Positions 34,754-44,577 of a stretch of 64,000 nucleotides of DNA are shown here, piece by piece. Origin of the DNA: Rubrivivax sp. (lineage in GTDB: Bacteria > Pseudomonadota > Gammaproteobacteria > Burkholderiales > Burkholderiaceae_C); contig JAURZM010000007.1 in assembly GCA_030653385.1 (NCBI GenBank), positions 149,342 to 213,341 on the forward strand, in the 5' to 3' direction. Position numbers and translations under genes: made by a program. Numbering within the stretch: position 1 is the first letter of the stretch; every line of letters starts with the position of its first letter. The notes under the pieces were generated by a model. It saw only the letters and a list, made by a program, of their open reading frames with translations, was not told the origin of the DNA and made no database searches.

Positions 34754-35554
34754 GTGTTGAATGTCGCCATCGCGGGCAGTTCGGGCCGCATGGGACGCAT
34801 GCTGCTGGAAGCCGTGCTGGCCGACCCCGGCGCCCGCCTCAGCGGTGCGCTTGATCTGCCCGGCAGCGCGGCCATCGGCCACGACGCCACCGCGGCCTTC
34901 GGGCGCGCCAGTGGCGTGGCCGTCACGGCCGACCTGCAGCAGGGCCTGGCCGGTGCCGACGTGCTGATCGACTTCACGCGGCCCGAAGGCACGCTGGCCC
35001 ACCTGGCGGTGTGCCAGCAGCTGGGCGTGCGCGCGGTGGTCGGCACCACCGGCTTCAGCCCGGCGCAGAAGGCCGCGTTGGCGGTACACGCGCAGCACAT
35101 CGGCATCGTCTGGTCGCCCAACATGAGCGTCGGCATCAACGTCATGCTGCGCCTGCTGGACCTGGCCGCCCGTTCGCTGGGCGAGGGCTACGACGCCGAG
35201 GTCGTCGAGGCCCACCACAAACACAAGATCGACGCACCCAGCGGCACCGCGCTGGCGCTGGGTGAAGCCGTGGCCAAGGCGCGTGGTGTCGACCTGGCCG
35301 AACAAGGTGTCTTCACCCGCCACGGCCACACCGGCGAACGCCCACCCGGTGCCATCGGCTTTGCCACGGTGCGCGGCGGCGACATCATCGGCGAACACAC
35401 GGTGCTGTTCTGCGGCACCGGCGAGCGCATCGAGATCACGCACAAAAGCAGCAGCCGCGCCAACTACGCCGAAGGCAGCCTGCGCGCAGCGCACTTCCTG
35501 GCTGGGCGCGGGCCGGGCCTGTACGGCATGGCCGACGTGCTGAACCTGAGCTGA
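34754..35554 (+). CDS. dapB: 4-hydroxy-tetrahydrodipicolinate reductase DapB
   Basis: NAD(P)H-dependent enzyme of lysine/diaminopimelate synthesis, about 266 residues. The nucleotide-binding [14 protein letters not shown] is at the N-terminus; the substrate motif [16 protein letters not shown] carries the catalytic His-His and Lys. A GTG at 34754 places the protein start at the family-typical distance from the Rossmann motif; GTG codons at 34739 and 34745 are in-frame alternatives. It lies between bamE and exbB, as in related genomes. Confidence 0.95.
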   Translation: MLNVAIAGSSGRMGRMLLEAVLADPGARLSGALDLPGSAAIGHDATAAFGRASGVAVTADLQQGLAGADVLIDFTRPEGTLAHLAVCQQLGVRAVVGTTGFSPAQKAALAVHAQHIGIVWSPNMSVGINVMLRLLDLAARSLGEGYDAEVVEAHHKHKIDAPSGTALALGEAVAKARGVDLAEQGVFTRHGHTGERPPGAIGFATVRGGDIIGEHTVLFCGTGERIEITHKSSSRANYAEGSLRAAHFLAGRGPGLYGMADVLNLS

Positions 35555-35562
35555 ACCGGCAG

Positions 35563-36300
35563 ATGCAAGGCCTGCAGCAGTTCTGGGCCGGCACCGACGG
35601 CGTCGGGCAAGCGGTGGCCTTGCTGCTGCTGGCCATGTCGGTGGCAGCCTGGGTGCTCATTCTGTGGAAGAGCTGGGTGCTCAAACGCGCCAGCGCCGAC
35701 ATCGCCCGTGCCGTGCCGGCTTTCTGGGACGCGGCCGACCTGCCCGCCGGCCGCGAACGCCTGCTGGCGATGGACCGCGAAGGTGTGCTGTACCCGCTGC
35801 TGGATGCGGCCACCGCCCAGCCGCTGGCGCAGACGCTGGAAGCCGCCGGCCGGGTCGAGTCGCAGCTCACCCGGCGCCTGCGCGACGCCTTGCACCGCGG
35901 CCTGGCGCACCTGCAGTTCGGCCAGGTGCTGCTGGCCAGCGTGGGCAGCACGGCACCCTTCGTGGGACTGTTCGGCACCGTCTGGGGCATCTACCACGCG
36001 CTGGCGGCCATGTCGGCCGCCGGCAGCATCAGCCTGGACAAGGTCAGCGGGCCGATCGGCGAAGCGCTGATCATGACCGCCGCCGGCATCGCCGTGGCCG
36101 TGCCGGCGGTGCTGGCCTACAACGTGTTTGGCAAGTGGGTGGCCAGCTGCGAGGCCGAGCTCGAAGGTTTTGCCCATGACCTTCGGGAAATCGTGCCCCC
36201 GACCTCGCTTCGCTCGGTACCCCCCGAGGGGGCCGTCCCCCAGCGGCCCGGCAAAGCCGGTTCCGCGGGGGGAAGCTCGGTCGGCGCGCCGGAAGACTGA
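35563..36300 (+). CDS. exbB: MotA/TolQ/ExbB proton-channel protein (ExbB-like)
   Basis: Inner-membrane proton channel subunit of 245 residues that energises TonB- or Tol-type transport together with ExbD. Transmembrane helices are at about 15-36, 123-150 (LASVGSTAPFVGLFGTVWGIYHALA) and 160-185 (LIMTAAGIAVAVPAVLAYNVF). The last ~35 residues (from IVPPTSLRSVPPEG) are encoded by a dispersed repeat (copy D) and look unlike any ExbB tail. The exbD gene starts three bases after the stop. No tonB is nearby. Confidence 0.92.
   Translation: MQGLQQFWAGTDGVGQAVALLLLAMSVAAWVLILWKSWVLKRASADIARAVPAFWDAADLPAGRERLLAMDREGVLYPLLDAATAQPLAQTLEAAGRVESQLTRRLRDALHRGLAHLQFGQVLLASVGSTAPFVGLFGTVWGIYHALAAMSAAGSISLDKVSGPIGEALIMTAAGIAVAVPAVLAYNVFGKWVASCEAELEGFAHDLREIVPPTSLRSVPPEGAVPQRPGKAGSAGGSSVGAPED
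36193..36270. repeat. Dispersed GC-rich repeat, copy D, inside the 3' end of exbB
   Basis: GTGCCCCCGACCTCGCTTCG, CTCGGTACCCCCCGAGGGGG, CCGTCCCCCAGCGGCCCGGC, AAAGCCGGTTCCGCGG. The right part is identical to copy A and close to C and E. Here it is translated as the C-terminal tail of ExbB. Confidence 0.75.
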
Positions 36301-36302
36301 CC

Positions 36303-36734
36303 ATGACCTTCGGTCGCCTGGAACGAAGTGCCGGCTCGCGCCCGATGAGCGAGATCAACATGACGCCGCTGATCGACGTCATGCTGGTGCTGCTGGTGAT
36401 TTTCATCATCACCGCGCCGCTGATGGCCAGCAGCCTGAAGCTGGACCTGCCCAAGTCCGACACCACCGGCAGCAGCGATGCGCCGGCCGTCGTGGCGCTG
36501 GCCATCGACAGCGAAGGCCGTTTTTACCTGGGTGAACAGCTGCTCGACCCGGCGCAGGCGCAGACCCTCATCACCGCCCGAGCCCGCGACGCCGCGAGCC
36601 GCAACCCCGACACCGAGGTGCAATTGCGTGCCGACCACCGCGTGCCCTACGGCCGCGTGGCCGAACTGATCGGCTGGGTGCAGGAGGCCGGGCTGAGCCG
36701 CATAGGCCTTGTGACGGAGACACCGCCCAGGTAG
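36303..36734 (+). CDS. exbD: Biopolymer transport protein ExbD
   Basis: Single-span partner of ExbB, 143 residues. A short cytoplasmic end with [20 protein letters not shown] leads into the transmembrane helix whose Asp (PLIDVML) is the proton-carrying residue. The periplasmic part has [25 protein letters not shown]. It is tightly linked to exbB (2-base gap) and ends 19 bases before leuS. Confidence 0.94.
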   Translation: MTFGRLERSAGSRPMSEINMTPLIDVMLVLLVIFIITAPLMASSLKLDLPKSDTTGSSDAPAVVALAIDSEGRFYLGEQLLDPAQAQTLITARARDAASRNPDTEVQLRADHRVPYGRVAELIGWVQEAGLSRIGLVTETPPR

Positions 36735-36741
36735 CCGTCCC

Positions 36742-36753
36742 TACAATCGGCGG
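36742..36753 (+). promoter_or_regulatory. leuS -10 box (TACAAT) six bases from the start codon
   Basis: TACAAT at 36742-36747 is followed by six bases and the leuS ATG, predicting a leaderless leuS mRNA independent of the exbBD transcript. The -35 is weak. Confidence 0.5.
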
Positions 36754-39399
36754 ATGAACGAAAAATACGTCGCCGCCGAGGTCGAAGCCGCCGCCCAGGC
36801 GCACTGGGAAGCCACCGACGCCCACCGTGTCAGCGAAGACACGTCGCGCAAGAAGTTCTATGCCTGCAGCATGCTGCCCTACCCCAGCGGCAAGCTGCAC
36901 ATGGGCCATGTGCGCAACTACACCATCGGCGACATGATGGGTCGCTACCTGCGCATGAAGGGCATGAACGTGCTCATGCCCATGGGCTGGGACGCCTTCG
37001 GCCTGCCGGCGGAAAACGCCGCCATCGACAACAACGTGCCACCCGAGAAGTGGACACGCGCGAACATCGCCGACATGAAGAGCCAGATGAAGCCGCTCGG
37101 CCTGGCCTTCGACTGGAGCCGCGAGCTCGCCACCTGCGACCCCGAGTACTACAAGTGGAACCAGTGGTTCTTCCTGAAGATGCTGGAAAAGGGCATCGCC
37201 TACAAAAAGACGCAGATCGTCAACTGGGACCCGATCGACCAGACCGTGCTGGCCAACGAACAGGTGGTGGACGGCCGCGGCTGGCGCAGCAATGCCATCG
37301 TCGAAAAACGCGAGATCCCGGGCTACTACCTGGCCATCACGCAGTACGCCGACGAACTGCTGGCCGGTGTCAACGACAGCACCGATCTGCACTACCTGGA
37401 AGGCTGGCCCGAGCGGGTGCGCCTGATGCAGGAACACTGGATCGGCAAGAGTGAAGGCGTGCGTTTTGCCTTCACGCACCAGATCCAGGACGACGACGGC
37501 CAGCCCATCCAGGGCGGACGCCTGTACGTGTTCACGACCCGGGTCGACACCATCAAGGGCGTGACCTTCTGCGCCGTGGCGCCCGAACACCCGCTGGCCA
37601 CCCACGCAGCCGCCACGCAGCCCAAGCTGGCCGCTTTCATCGAAGTGTGCAAAAAGGGCGGCACGACCGAAGCCGAACTGGCACTGAGGGAAAAGGAAGG
37701 CATGCCCACCGGCTTCACGGTGAAACACCCGCTGAACGACCGCCAGATTCCGGTCTGGGTGGGCAACTACGTGCTGATGGGCTACGGCGACGGCGCCGTG
37801 ATGGGCGTGCCCGGGCACGACGAACGCGACTTTGCCTTTGCCAAGAAGTACGGCATTCCCATCCAGCAGGTCATCCACATCGACGGTGAACACTTCGACT
37901 ACGACCAGTGGCAGGACTGGTACGCCGACAAGTCACGCGGCTTCACCATCAACAGCGGTGTCTACAGCGGCCTGGCGCACAAGGCGGCGGTGAACGCCAT
38001 TGCCGCGGCGCTGGCTGAACTGGGCCTGGGCGAAAAGAAGACCACCTGGCGCCTGCGTGACTGGGGCATCAGCCGCCAGCGTTACTGGGGCACGCCGATC
38101 CCGATCATCCATTGCGCAGACTGTGGTTCGGTGCCGGTGCCGGAAAAAGACCTGCCCGTGATCCTGCCGCCCGACCTGGTGCCCGACGGCAGCGGCAACC
38201 CGCTGAACAAGTGCGCGGCTTTCCTGAACGTGGCCTGCCCACAATGTGGCAAGCCCGCGCGGCGCGAGACCGACACGATGGACACCTTCGTCGACAGCGC
38301 CTGGTACTACATGCGCTACTGCTGCCCGGGCAGCAACGATGCCATGGTGGACGAGCGCAACGACTACTGGATGCCGATGGACCAGTACATCGGCGGCATC
38401 GAACACGCGGTGCTGCACCTGTTGTACGCACGCTTCTGGACCAAGGCCATGCGTGACCTGGGCCTGGTGAAGTTCAGCGAACCCTTCACCAAGCTCTTCA
38501 CGCAGGGCATGCTGCTGAACGAAAGTTTCTACCGCGAAGAAGCCAGCGGCAAGACACGCTGGTTCTACCCCAGCGAAGTCGAGGTGGCCTACGACGACAA
38601 GGGCCAGCCCACCGGTGCCACCGCACGTGCCGACGGCTTGCCGGTGCAGCTGGGTGGCATCGAGAAGATGTCCAAGAGCAAGAACAACGTCGTCGAGCCG
38701 AAAGACATCATCGCCAAGTTCGGTGCCGACACCGCGCGGGTGTTCACGATGTTCGCCGGCCCGCCCGACCAGAGCGCGGCCTGGTCCGATTCCGGTGCCG
38801 AAGGCAGCTTCCGCTTCCTGCGGCGCTTGTGGGCGGGCGCGGTGCGGCTGCAGGGCCGTGTGGCTGGCGCCGGCACCCACTTCAAAGACCTGTCGCCGGC
38901 CGGCGCCACGCTGCGCCGCGAGATGCACCTGCTGCTGCGCCAGGTGAGCCACGACTACGACCGCATGCAATACAACACCGTCGTCTCGGGCGCGATGAAG
39001 ATGCTCAACGCCATCGACGATGCCAAGCTGGCCGACACACCGGCCGACGGCGCCGCGGCCGCTGAAGCCGTGGGCATCCTGCTGCGGGTGTTGTACCCGG
39101 CTGCGCCGCACATCACGCACGCGCTGTGGCGCGATCTGGGCTACGAAACACGCCACGGCGAGATCATCGATGCAGCCTGGCCCACGGTGGACGAAGCAGC
39201 GCTGGTGCAGGCCGAAATCGAACTGATGCTGCAGGTGTCGGGCAAGCTGCGCGGTTCGATCCGTGTGCCCGCCGATGCCGACCGCGCCACGGTGACCGCC
39301 GCCGCGCTCACCTCACCCGAGTTCGCGCGTTTTTCCGAAGGCAAACCGGCCAAGAACGTGATCGTGGTGCCGGGCCGGCTGGTCAATGTCGTCGTCTAG
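36754..39399 (+). CDS. leuS: Leucyl-tRNA synthetase
   Basis: Class Ia aminoacyl-tRNA synthetase of 881 residues. The HIGH-type motif lies in [19 protein letters not shown] (about 43-61), and KMSKSKNNV is near residue 638. The CP1 editing domain lies between them and includes [22 protein letters not shown]-terminal anticodon-binding domain completes the protein. It overlaps lptE by 14 bases. Confidence 0.98.
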   Translation: MNEKYVAAEVEAAAQAHWEATDAHRVSEDTSRKKFYACSMLPYPSGKLHMGHVRNYTIGDMMGRYLRMKGMNVLMPMGWDAFGLPAENAAIDNNVPPEKWTRANIADMKSQMKPLGLAFDWSRELATCDPEYYKWNQWFFLKMLEKGIAYKKTQIVNWDPIDQTVLANEQVVDGRGWRSNAIVEKREIPGYYLAITQYADELLAGVNDSTDLHYLEGWPERVRLMQEHWIGKSEGVRFAFTHQIQDDDGQPIQGGRLYVFTTRVDTIKGVTFCAVAPEHPLATHAAATQPKLAAFIEVCKKGGTTEAELALREKEGMPTGFTVKHPLNDRQIPVWVGNYVLMGYGDGAVMGVPGHDERDFAFAKKYGIPIQQVIHIDGEHFDYDQWQDWYADKSRGFTINSGVYSGLAHKAAVNAIAAALAELGLGEKKTTWRLRDWGISRQRYWGTPIPIIHCADCGSVPVPEKDLPVILPPDLVPDGSGNPLNKCAAFLNVACPQCGKPARRETDTMDTFVDSAWYYMRYCCPGSNDAMVDERNDYWMPMDQYIGGIEHAVLHLLYARFWTKAMRDLGLVKFSEPFTKLFTQGMLLNESFYREEASGKTRWFYPSEVEVAYDDKGQPTGATARADGLPVQLGGIEKMSKSKNNVVEPKDIIAKFGADTARVFTMFAGPPDQSAAWSDSGAEGSFRFLRRLWAGAVRLQGRVAGAGTHFKDLSPAGATLRREMHLLLRQVSHDYDRMQYNTVVSGAMKMLNAIDDAKLADTPADGAAAAEAVGILLRVLYPAAPHITHALWRDLGYETRHGEIIDAAWPTVDEAALVQAEIELMLQVSGKLRGSIRVPADADRATVTAAALTSPEFARFSEGKPAKNVIVVPGRLVNVVV

Positions 39400-39889
39400 A
39401 CGTGGGCTCTTGCTGGGACTGGCCGGCGCATCGCTGTCGGCGGTCACCCTGGCCGGCTGCGGCTTTGAATTGCGCCAGCCGGCACGGGTGTCCTTTCGCA
39501 GCATCGCGCTGGTGGGTTTTGCCCGACGCTCGCCGCTGGCCGATGAACTGAAGCGGCAGCTCGAACGGCAGGTGCAAGTGCTGAACACACCCGACAAGGC
39601 CGAAGTGGTGCTGCAGGCCCTGGACGACGTGCGCGAAAAAAGTGTCGTCGCCTCGACCGCCGCGGCGCAGGTGCGCGAAGTTCAGCTGCGCCTGAAGTTC
39701 AACTTCCGCGTCCGCACTGCAGGGGGCCGCGAGTTGATTCCCCGCGCCGAATTGCTGGTCACACGCGACATGAGCTACAGCGAAACCGCGGCGCTGGCCA
39801 AAGAGGCCGAAGAGGCCGAGCTGTTCCGCGATCTGCAGTCCGACGTGGTGGCGCAGGTGATGCGCCGGCTGGCATCTGTTTCGGTCTGA
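39386..39889 (+). CDS. lptE: LPS-assembly lipoprotein LptE
   Basis: Outer-membrane lipoprotein of 167 residues that plugs the LptD barrel. The signal peptide ends in lipobox LAGCG, followed by [19 protein letters not shown], the usual beginning of mature LptE in betaproteobacteria, and an alpha/beta fold ([12 protein letters not shown]). The start lies inside leuS, so the two are probably cotranslated. Its partner lptD is at 52.7-55.2 kb. Confidence 0.93.
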   Translation: MSSSRRGLLLGLAGASLSAVTLAGCGFELRQPARVSFRSIALVGFARRSPLADELKRQLERQVQVLNTPDKAEVVLQALDDVREKSVVASTAAAQVREVQLRLKFNFRVRTAGGRELIPRAELLVTRDMSYSETAALAKEAEEAELFRDLQSDVVAQVMRRLASVSV

Positions 39890-39902
39890 ACCGCGCACAC
39901 CC

Positions 39903-40994
39903 ATGCAGATCCGCCCTGAGCAACTCGACACCGCCCTCGCACGCGGCATGAGGTCGCTCTACACCATCCACGGCGACGAAGCGCTGCTGGCGCAGGAAGC
40001 CGGCGACGCCATCCGCGCCGCCGCGCGTGCCGCGGGTTTCACCGAACGCCAGGTGTTCACCGTCAGCGGTGCGCACTTCGACTGGAGCGGCGTGCTGGGT
40101 GCGGCGCAGGCCATGAGCCTGTTTGCCGACAAGCAGCTGATCGAGATCCGCATCCCCGGCGGCAAGCCCGGCAAAGACGGCAGCGAAGCGCTGCAGCGTT
40201 ACTGCGACGAGGTCTGCGCCCGCCTGCCCGACGAAGTGATGACCCTCGTCACCTTGCCCAAGCTCGACTACCAACAAAGCAAGGCGGCGTGGTTTGCCGC
40301 GCTCGACGCCGCGGGGGTCACCTTGCGGGTCGAAACCCTGGCCCGCCACGCCTTGCCCGGCTGGCTGGCGCAACGCCTGGCACGACAGAACCAGCGGGTG
40401 GTCGAAGGTGAAGAGGGCCAGCGAACGCTGGCGTTTTTTGCCGACCGCATCGAAGGCAATCTGCTGGCGGCGCACCAGGAACTGCAGAAGCTGGCACTGC
40501 TGCACCCGGCCGGTGAATTGCGCTTCGAACAGGTCGAAGCCGCGGTGCTGAACGTGGCGCGTTACGACGTCGGCAAACTGGCCGATGCCATCTGGACCGG
40601 CCAGACCGCCCGTGCGCTGCGCATGCTGGACGGCCTGCACGCCGAAGGCGAATCGGTGGTGATGGTGCACTGGACCCTGGCCGAAGACGTGCGCGCCCTG
40701 GCCCGTGCCCACGCGGCCATGGAAGCTGGCAAACCGCTGCCGCTGGCGCTGAAGGACGCGCGGGTCTGGGGTGTCAAGGAAAAGCTCTTCGAACGTGTGC
40801 TGCCGCTGCTGGCCACCCACCAGGTGGCGCACCTGCTGGACGCGGCCAGCATCGTCGACGGCATCACCAAGGGACTGAAACACCCCGACTGGCCGCACGA
40901 ACCCTGGCCGGCGCTGAAGCGCTGGGTGCTGACGATGCTGCAGGCCAGTTCATCGCAGGGGCGCACCCGGGTGCGCCTGGCGCTGCACGCCTGA
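39903..40994 (+). CDS. holA: DNA polymerase III delta subunit HolA
   Basis: Clamp-loader subunit that opens the beta sliding clamp; 363 residues. The N-terminal AAA+-like domain has YTIHGDEALLAQEAGDAIR, the clamp-binding region QAMSLFADKQLIEIRIP, and NLLAAHQELQKLALL. The C-terminal collar domain ends ASSSQGRTRVRLALHA. It follows lptE by 13 bases; the leuS-lptE-holA order is conserved in proteobacteria. Confidence 0.95.
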   Translation: MQIRPEQLDTALARGMRSLYTIHGDEALLAQEAGDAIRAAARAAGFTERQVFTVSGAHFDWSGVLGAAQAMSLFADKQLIEIRIPGGKPGKDGSEALQRYCDEVCARLPDEVMTLVTLPKLDYQQSKAAWFAALDAAGVTLRVETLARHALPGWLAQRLARQNQRVVEGEEGQRTLAFFADRIEGNLLAAHQELQKLALLHPAGELRFEQVEAAVLNVARYDVGKLADAIWTGQTARALRMLDGLHAEGESVVMVHWTLAEDVRALARAHAAMEAGKPLPLALKDARVWGVKEKLFERVLPLLATHQVAHLLDAASIVDGITKGLKHPDWPHEPWPALKRWVLTMLQASSSQGRTRVRLALHA

Positions 40995-41001
40995 AGGCCC
41001 G

Positions 41002-41904
41002 TCAATAGCCGCGTTCGCGTTCCACGCGGTGCATCAACTCGCCGCCATCGCGGGCGGCGCGCAAGTTGGCCACTGCCACCGCCGCCGCACTGCGTGCATC
41101 GGTGCTGGCTGCCGCGTGTGGCAGCACGGTGACACGTGGGTGCTGCCAGTAGCGGTGGTCCGCCGGCAAGGGTTCGACGTGGAAGACATCCAGCACGGCA
41201 TGACGCAGGTGGCCGCTGTCCAGCGCAGCCAGCAGGTCGGCATCAACCACGTGGGCACCCCGCGCCAGGTTCACCACGCTGGCCTTGGGCGGCAGCGCGG
41301 CAAAGAAATCCCTGTCCAGCAGGCCCCGGGTCTGTTCGGTCAAGGGCAGCAGGTTGAGCACGATGTCGGCCTTGCTCAGCAGGGGCTGCAGCGGCGTGCC
41401 ATTTCGCCGCCAGGTGGACACGGCATAACCCTGCTGTTCAATGCACTGTGCCGCCGTCCGCCCCATCTGGCCCTGGCCCAGCACCAGCACCCGCACCTCG
41501 TCGGCACGGCGCTGCACGTGCTGCAGCCACTGCCCTTCGCGCTGGCGCCGCGCATAGGCAAAAAAGCCCCGGTGCAGCGACAGCACGGCCCACAGCGCGG
41601 TCTGCGCCATGGCGGCGTTCATCGCCGGGTCCACCATGCGCGCCACCGGCACGCCGGCTGGCAGCGTGGCGTCGGCCATCAAGCGGTCGACACCGGCCCA
41701 CAAGCTCTGGATCAGGCGCAAGGCCGGCAGTCCAAGCAGGCTGCCGGGCGGCGGATTGGCCACCACGGCGGCCATCACGCTGGCAGGTGCCTGGCGCGCA
41801 GCTTCCAGGTCGAGCCACTGCGCTTCGGGCATGGCAGCGGACAAGGCCTGCAGCCAGTCGCTGCGTTCGTCGGCGGTGAAGTCCCCACACAGCAGCACCT
41901 TCAT
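41002..41904 (-). CDS. D-2-hydroxyacid dehydrogenase (GhrA-like)
   Basis: NAD(P)H-dependent reductase of 300 residues, probably acting on glyoxylate/hydroxypyruvate. The Rossmann motif reads VLVLGQGQMGRTAAQ; catalytic positions are Arg in VNLARGAHVVD, Glu in DVFHVEPLP and His in VLPHAAAST. Its size and the short N-terminal domain fit the GhrA group. The ATG at 41904 overlaps the pncC stop by four bases. A glyoxylate role would fit glcB in the window, but that is inference. Confidence 0.88.
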   Translation of the reverse strand: MKVLLCGDFTADERSDWLQALSAAMPEAQWLDLEAARQAPASVMAAVVANPPPGSLLGLPALRLIQSLWAGVDRLMADATLPAGVPVARMVDPAMNAAMAQTALWAVLSLHRGFFAYARRQREGQWLQHVQRRADEVRVLVLGQGQMGRTAAQCIEQQGYAVSTWRRNGTPLQPLLSKADIVLNLLPLTEQTRGLLDRDFFAALPPKASVVNLARGAHVVDADLLAALDSGHLRHAVLDVFHVEPLPADHRYWQHPRVTVLPHAAASTDARSAAAVAVANLRAARDGGELMHRVERERGY

Positions 41905-42389
41905 GTTTGTGCCGCCCTGATCAGGCCCCGCAGCGCGGCCATCACGCTGGCACCCCGCACGGCATCGCGGTCGCCCGGCAGGTGCAGGCATTCGGCCCAA
42001 ACGCCGGCGGCGGTGCCCCAGGCCAGCCACACCGTGCCCACCGGCTTGCCCGGCACCGCGCCACCGGGTCCGGCGATGCCGGTCACGGCCACCGCCAGCT
42101 GCACCGGTGCGGCCTTCAGGGCGCCTTGCACCATCGCGCGGGCCACTTCTTCGCTGACCGCGCCCACACGCTCGAAGAGTGCCGCGTCCACACCCAGCAG
42201 CTGCGACTTGGCTTCGTTGGTGTAGGTCACGAAGCCACGTTCGAACCAGTCGCTGCTGCCGGCCAGCGCGGTGCAGGCTGCCGCCACCAGGCCGCCGGTG
42301 CAGCTTTCTGCCGTGGTCATGCGCCAGCCGCGTCTGCGCAAGCTGTCGGCCAGCAGCGTCACCGGCGCTTCGAAGCTCAGGAGTTCCAT
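41901..42389 (-). CDS. pncC: Nicotinamide-nucleotide amidase PncC (CinA C-terminal family)
   Basis: Hydrolyses nicotinamide mononucleotide to nicotinate mononucleotide in pyridine nucleotide recycling. It has 162 residues, the stand-alone CinA C-terminal domain. Motifs are TAESCTGGLVAAACT with the catalytic Ser/Thr region, YTNEAKSQLLGV, AVTGIAGPGG and KPVGTVWLAW. It overlaps pgpA upstream by 13 bases and the dehydrogenase downstream by four. Confidence 0.93.
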   Translation of the reverse strand: MELLSFEAPVTLLADSLRRRGWRMTTAESCTGGLVAAACTALAGSSDWFERGFVTYTNEAKSQLLGVDAALFERVGAVSEEVARAMVQGALKAAPVQLAVAVTGIAGPGGAVPGKPVGTVWLAWGTAAGVWAECLHLPGDRDAVRGASVMAALRGLIRAAQT

Positions 42390-42910
42390 AGCCGCACCCA
42401 CACCGCCAGGCTCAACAGCGTGCACAGCGCCGCCACGGCGTCGTCCAGCAGGATGCCCAAGCCCTGCCGCCAGCCGATGGCCTGCCCCGGCCGCAGCTTG
42501 AAGTGGCGGTCGGCCCAGCCCACCGGCCCGGGCTTGGCGGCATCGAAGTAGCGGAACAGCACGAAGGCGGCCAGCTGCATCAGCCACGATGCAGGCATCA
42601 GCACCCACAACACAAACCAGAAGGCGACGACCTCGTCCCAGACGATGGCGCTGGGGTCGGCGACACCCATGTGCTGCGCGGTCAGCGTGCAGGCCCACCA
42701 ACCCAGCAAGGTACCGGCCGCGATGAGCAGCCCCCAGCCCACCGGCCCCAGCCAGTGGCTGAAGACCAGGAACGAGACCCAGGCCCACAAGGTGCCCACC
42801 GTGCCCGGCGCCTTGGGCGACAGCCCACTGCCAAAACCCAGCGCCAGCCCGTGCGCGGGGTGGCGAAACATGAAACGGGCGCTGACCCTTTGTGAACCGA
42901 CAGTCATCAT
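42377..42910 (-). CDS. pgpA: Phosphatidylglycerophosphatase A
   Basis: Inner-membrane lipid phosphatase that makes phosphatidylglycerol; 177 residues. Signature segments are GSGLSPKAPGTVGTLWAW and WDEVVAFWFVLW, with four hydrophobic spans and FRYFDAAKPGPVGWAD toward the cytoplasmic side. The thiL-pgpA-pncC order is common in proteobacteria. It starts nine bases after thiL; a TTG two codons upstream is an alternative. Confidence 0.94.
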   Translation of the reverse strand: MMTVGSQRVSARFMFRHPAHGLALGFGSGLSPKAPGTVGTLWAWVSFLVFSHWLGPVGWGLLIAAGTLLGWWACTLTAQHMGVADPSAIVWDEVVAFWFVLWVLMPASWLMQLAAFVLFRYFDAAKPGPVGWADRHFKLRPGQAIGWRQGLGILLDDAVAALCTLLSLAVWVRLWNS

Positions 42911-42919
42911 GTGCAAAGG

Positions 42920-43906
42920 CTAACTTTTGAAATGGTCGAAACCGGCCCAGGTCTGCGACAACACCGCACCATGTCCGTCCACCACCTGCAGACCCCGGGC
43001 GGCGGTCAGGGCACCGATGCGGGTCACGGCCACCCCCGCACCCTGCGCCGCCGCGGCCACCGCCTGGCGCTGTGCCGGTGCGGCGCTGAACAGCAGTTCG
43101 TAGTCGTCACCGCCGGCCAGCAGGCAGGTGTGCTGAAGGTCCGGCGCTTGCGAGGCCAGCACCGCGCTGCGCGGGATGCTGTCGACACGCACGCTGGCGC
43201 CCACACATGAAGCCTGCAGCACGTGGCCCAGGTCGCCCAGCAGGCCGTCGCTGAGGTCGATGGCGCTGCTGGCCACACCCCGCAGCGCCTGGCCCAGCGC
43301 CACACGTGGTTCCGGCAATTCCATCGCGCGGCGCACCTGCTCGAAAGCCTGGCCATCCAGCACCACGGTGCCCCGAAAGACCTCCAGCGCCAGGCGCGCG
43401 TCGCCCAGCGTGCCGCTGACCCACAAGTCGTCGCCAGGCCTGGCGCCGCTGCGCAACAAGGCCTGGCCGACAGGCACCTGACCCATCGCGGTGATGCAGA
43501 TGTTCAAGGGCCCGGCGGTGGTGTCGCCACCCACCAGTTCGATGCCATGAAGGTCGGCCTGCGCAAAGAGGCCACGTGCCAGGCCGGCCGCGAAGTGGTC
43601 GTCGCCACGTGGCAGCGCCAGTGCCAGCGTGAAGGCCAGCGGCTCGGCGCCGCAGGCCGCCAGGTCGCTCAGGTTGACCGCCAGGGCCTTGTGGCCCAGC
43701 CGGTCGGGCGCCACGGTGGACAGGAAGTGGCGGCCCTCGACCAGCATGTCACTGGACACCACCAGCTGCATGCCCGGCGCCACGCGCAGCAAGGCGCAGT
43801 CGTCGCCCACCCCCAGGTCGACGGCGGCGCTGCGTCGGGACCGCGTGAAGTGCCGGGTGATGAGCTCGAACTCACCGGCCGTCCTTTCGGCCGTCCTTTT
43901 TGCCAT
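42920..43906 (-). CDS. thiL: Thiamine-monophosphate kinase ThiL
   Basis: Makes thiamine diphosphate from thiamine monophosphate and ATP; 328 residues. Family motifs are EFELITRHF, VGDDCALLRV, DMLVEGRHFL, HKALAVNLSDLAACGAEP, GGDTTAGPLNICITAMG and AIDLSDGLLGDLGH. The ATG at 43906 shares a base with the stop of the response-regulator gene (TGATG), with AGGTG as ribosome binding site. It is unusual to find it coupled to a two-component system. Confidence 0.96.
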   Translation of the reverse strand: MAKRTAERTAGEFELITRHFTRSRRSAAVDLGVGDDCALLRVAPGMQLVVSSDMLVEGRHFLSTVAPDRLGHKALAVNLSDLAACGAEPLAFTLALALPRGDDHFAAGLARGLFAQADLHGIELVGGDTTAGPLNICITAMGQVPVGQALLRSGARPGDDLWVSGTLGDARLALEVFRGTVVLDGQAFEQVRRAMELPEPRVALGQALRGVASSAIDLSDGLLGDLGHVLQASCVGASVRVDSIPRSAVLASQAPDLQHTCLLAGGDDYELLFSAAPAQRQAVAAAAQGAGVAVTRIGALTAARGLQVVDGHGAVLSQTWAGFDHFKS

Positions 43907-44568
43907 CACCTGCGCTCCCCACCCGCCAGCAGGTTGGCCAGCTCGACGGCACTTTTCACGTTCATCTTGTCGAAGACCCGCGCGCGGTGCACTTCCACCG
44001 TTCGCACGCTGATGTCCAGTTCGTCGGCGATCAGCTTGTTCGGCCGACCTTCCACCACCAGGCGCATGACCTCGCGCTCGCGGTCGGTCAGCTCGGCCAG
44101 CGCGCGGCGCAGCACGTCGTGGCCTCGCCGTTCCTGCAGCGCCTGGGCGCTGAGCTGCAGCGCCTGCTCGACCCGGTCGACCAGGCTGTTGTTCGAGAAG
44201 GGCTTTTCGACGAAGTCGAACGCACCCCGCTTGACCGCGGCCACGGCCGTGGGCACGTCGCCATGGCCGGTGAGAAAGATCACCGGCAACAGCGCCTTCA
44301 GGCCACGTTCAGCCAGGTGCTCGAACAGCACCAGGCCGCTGGTGCCCGGCATGCGCACATCCAGCACCAGGCAGGACGGTGAAGACGGCCAGGGCACACG
44401 CCCCGGCGCCGTCTGCTCGGCCAGCCAGGACTGGAAGGCGTCGGCGCTGGCAAAACCTTCGGACAAGAGCCGGCGTGATCGCAGCAGCCAGGCCAGCGCA
44501 TCGCGCACCACGTCTTCGTCGTCCACCAGGTAGACCATCGGGATACCGAGCGTGGGGTCCAGGGCCAT
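43906..44568 (-). CDS. FixJ/DctR-type response regulator
   Basis: Two-component regulator of 220 residues. The receiver domain has LVDDEDVVRDAL and phosphoacceptor Asp70 in CLVLDVRMPG, followed by FLTGHGDVPTAVAAVKRGAFDF (a FixJ-type signature). The C-terminal LuxR-type HTH is LTDREREVMRLVVEGRPNK, then IADELDISVRTVEVHRARVF. It lies nine bases downstream of its kinase. The type fits regulators of C4-dicarboxylate uptake, but no dct transporter gene is in the window. Confidence 0.93.
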   Translation of the reverse strand: MALDPTLGIPMVYLVDDEDVVRDALAWLLRSRRLLSEGFASADAFQSWLAEQTAPGRVPWPSSPSCLVLDVRMPGTSGLVLFEHLAERGLKALLPVIFLTGHGDVPTAVAAVKRGAFDFVEKPFSNNSLVDRVEQALQLSAQALQERRGHDVLRRALAELTDREREVMRLVVEGRPNKLIADELDISVRTVEVHRARVFDKMNVKSAVELANLLAGGERR

Positions 44569-44577
44569 GACTCAACT

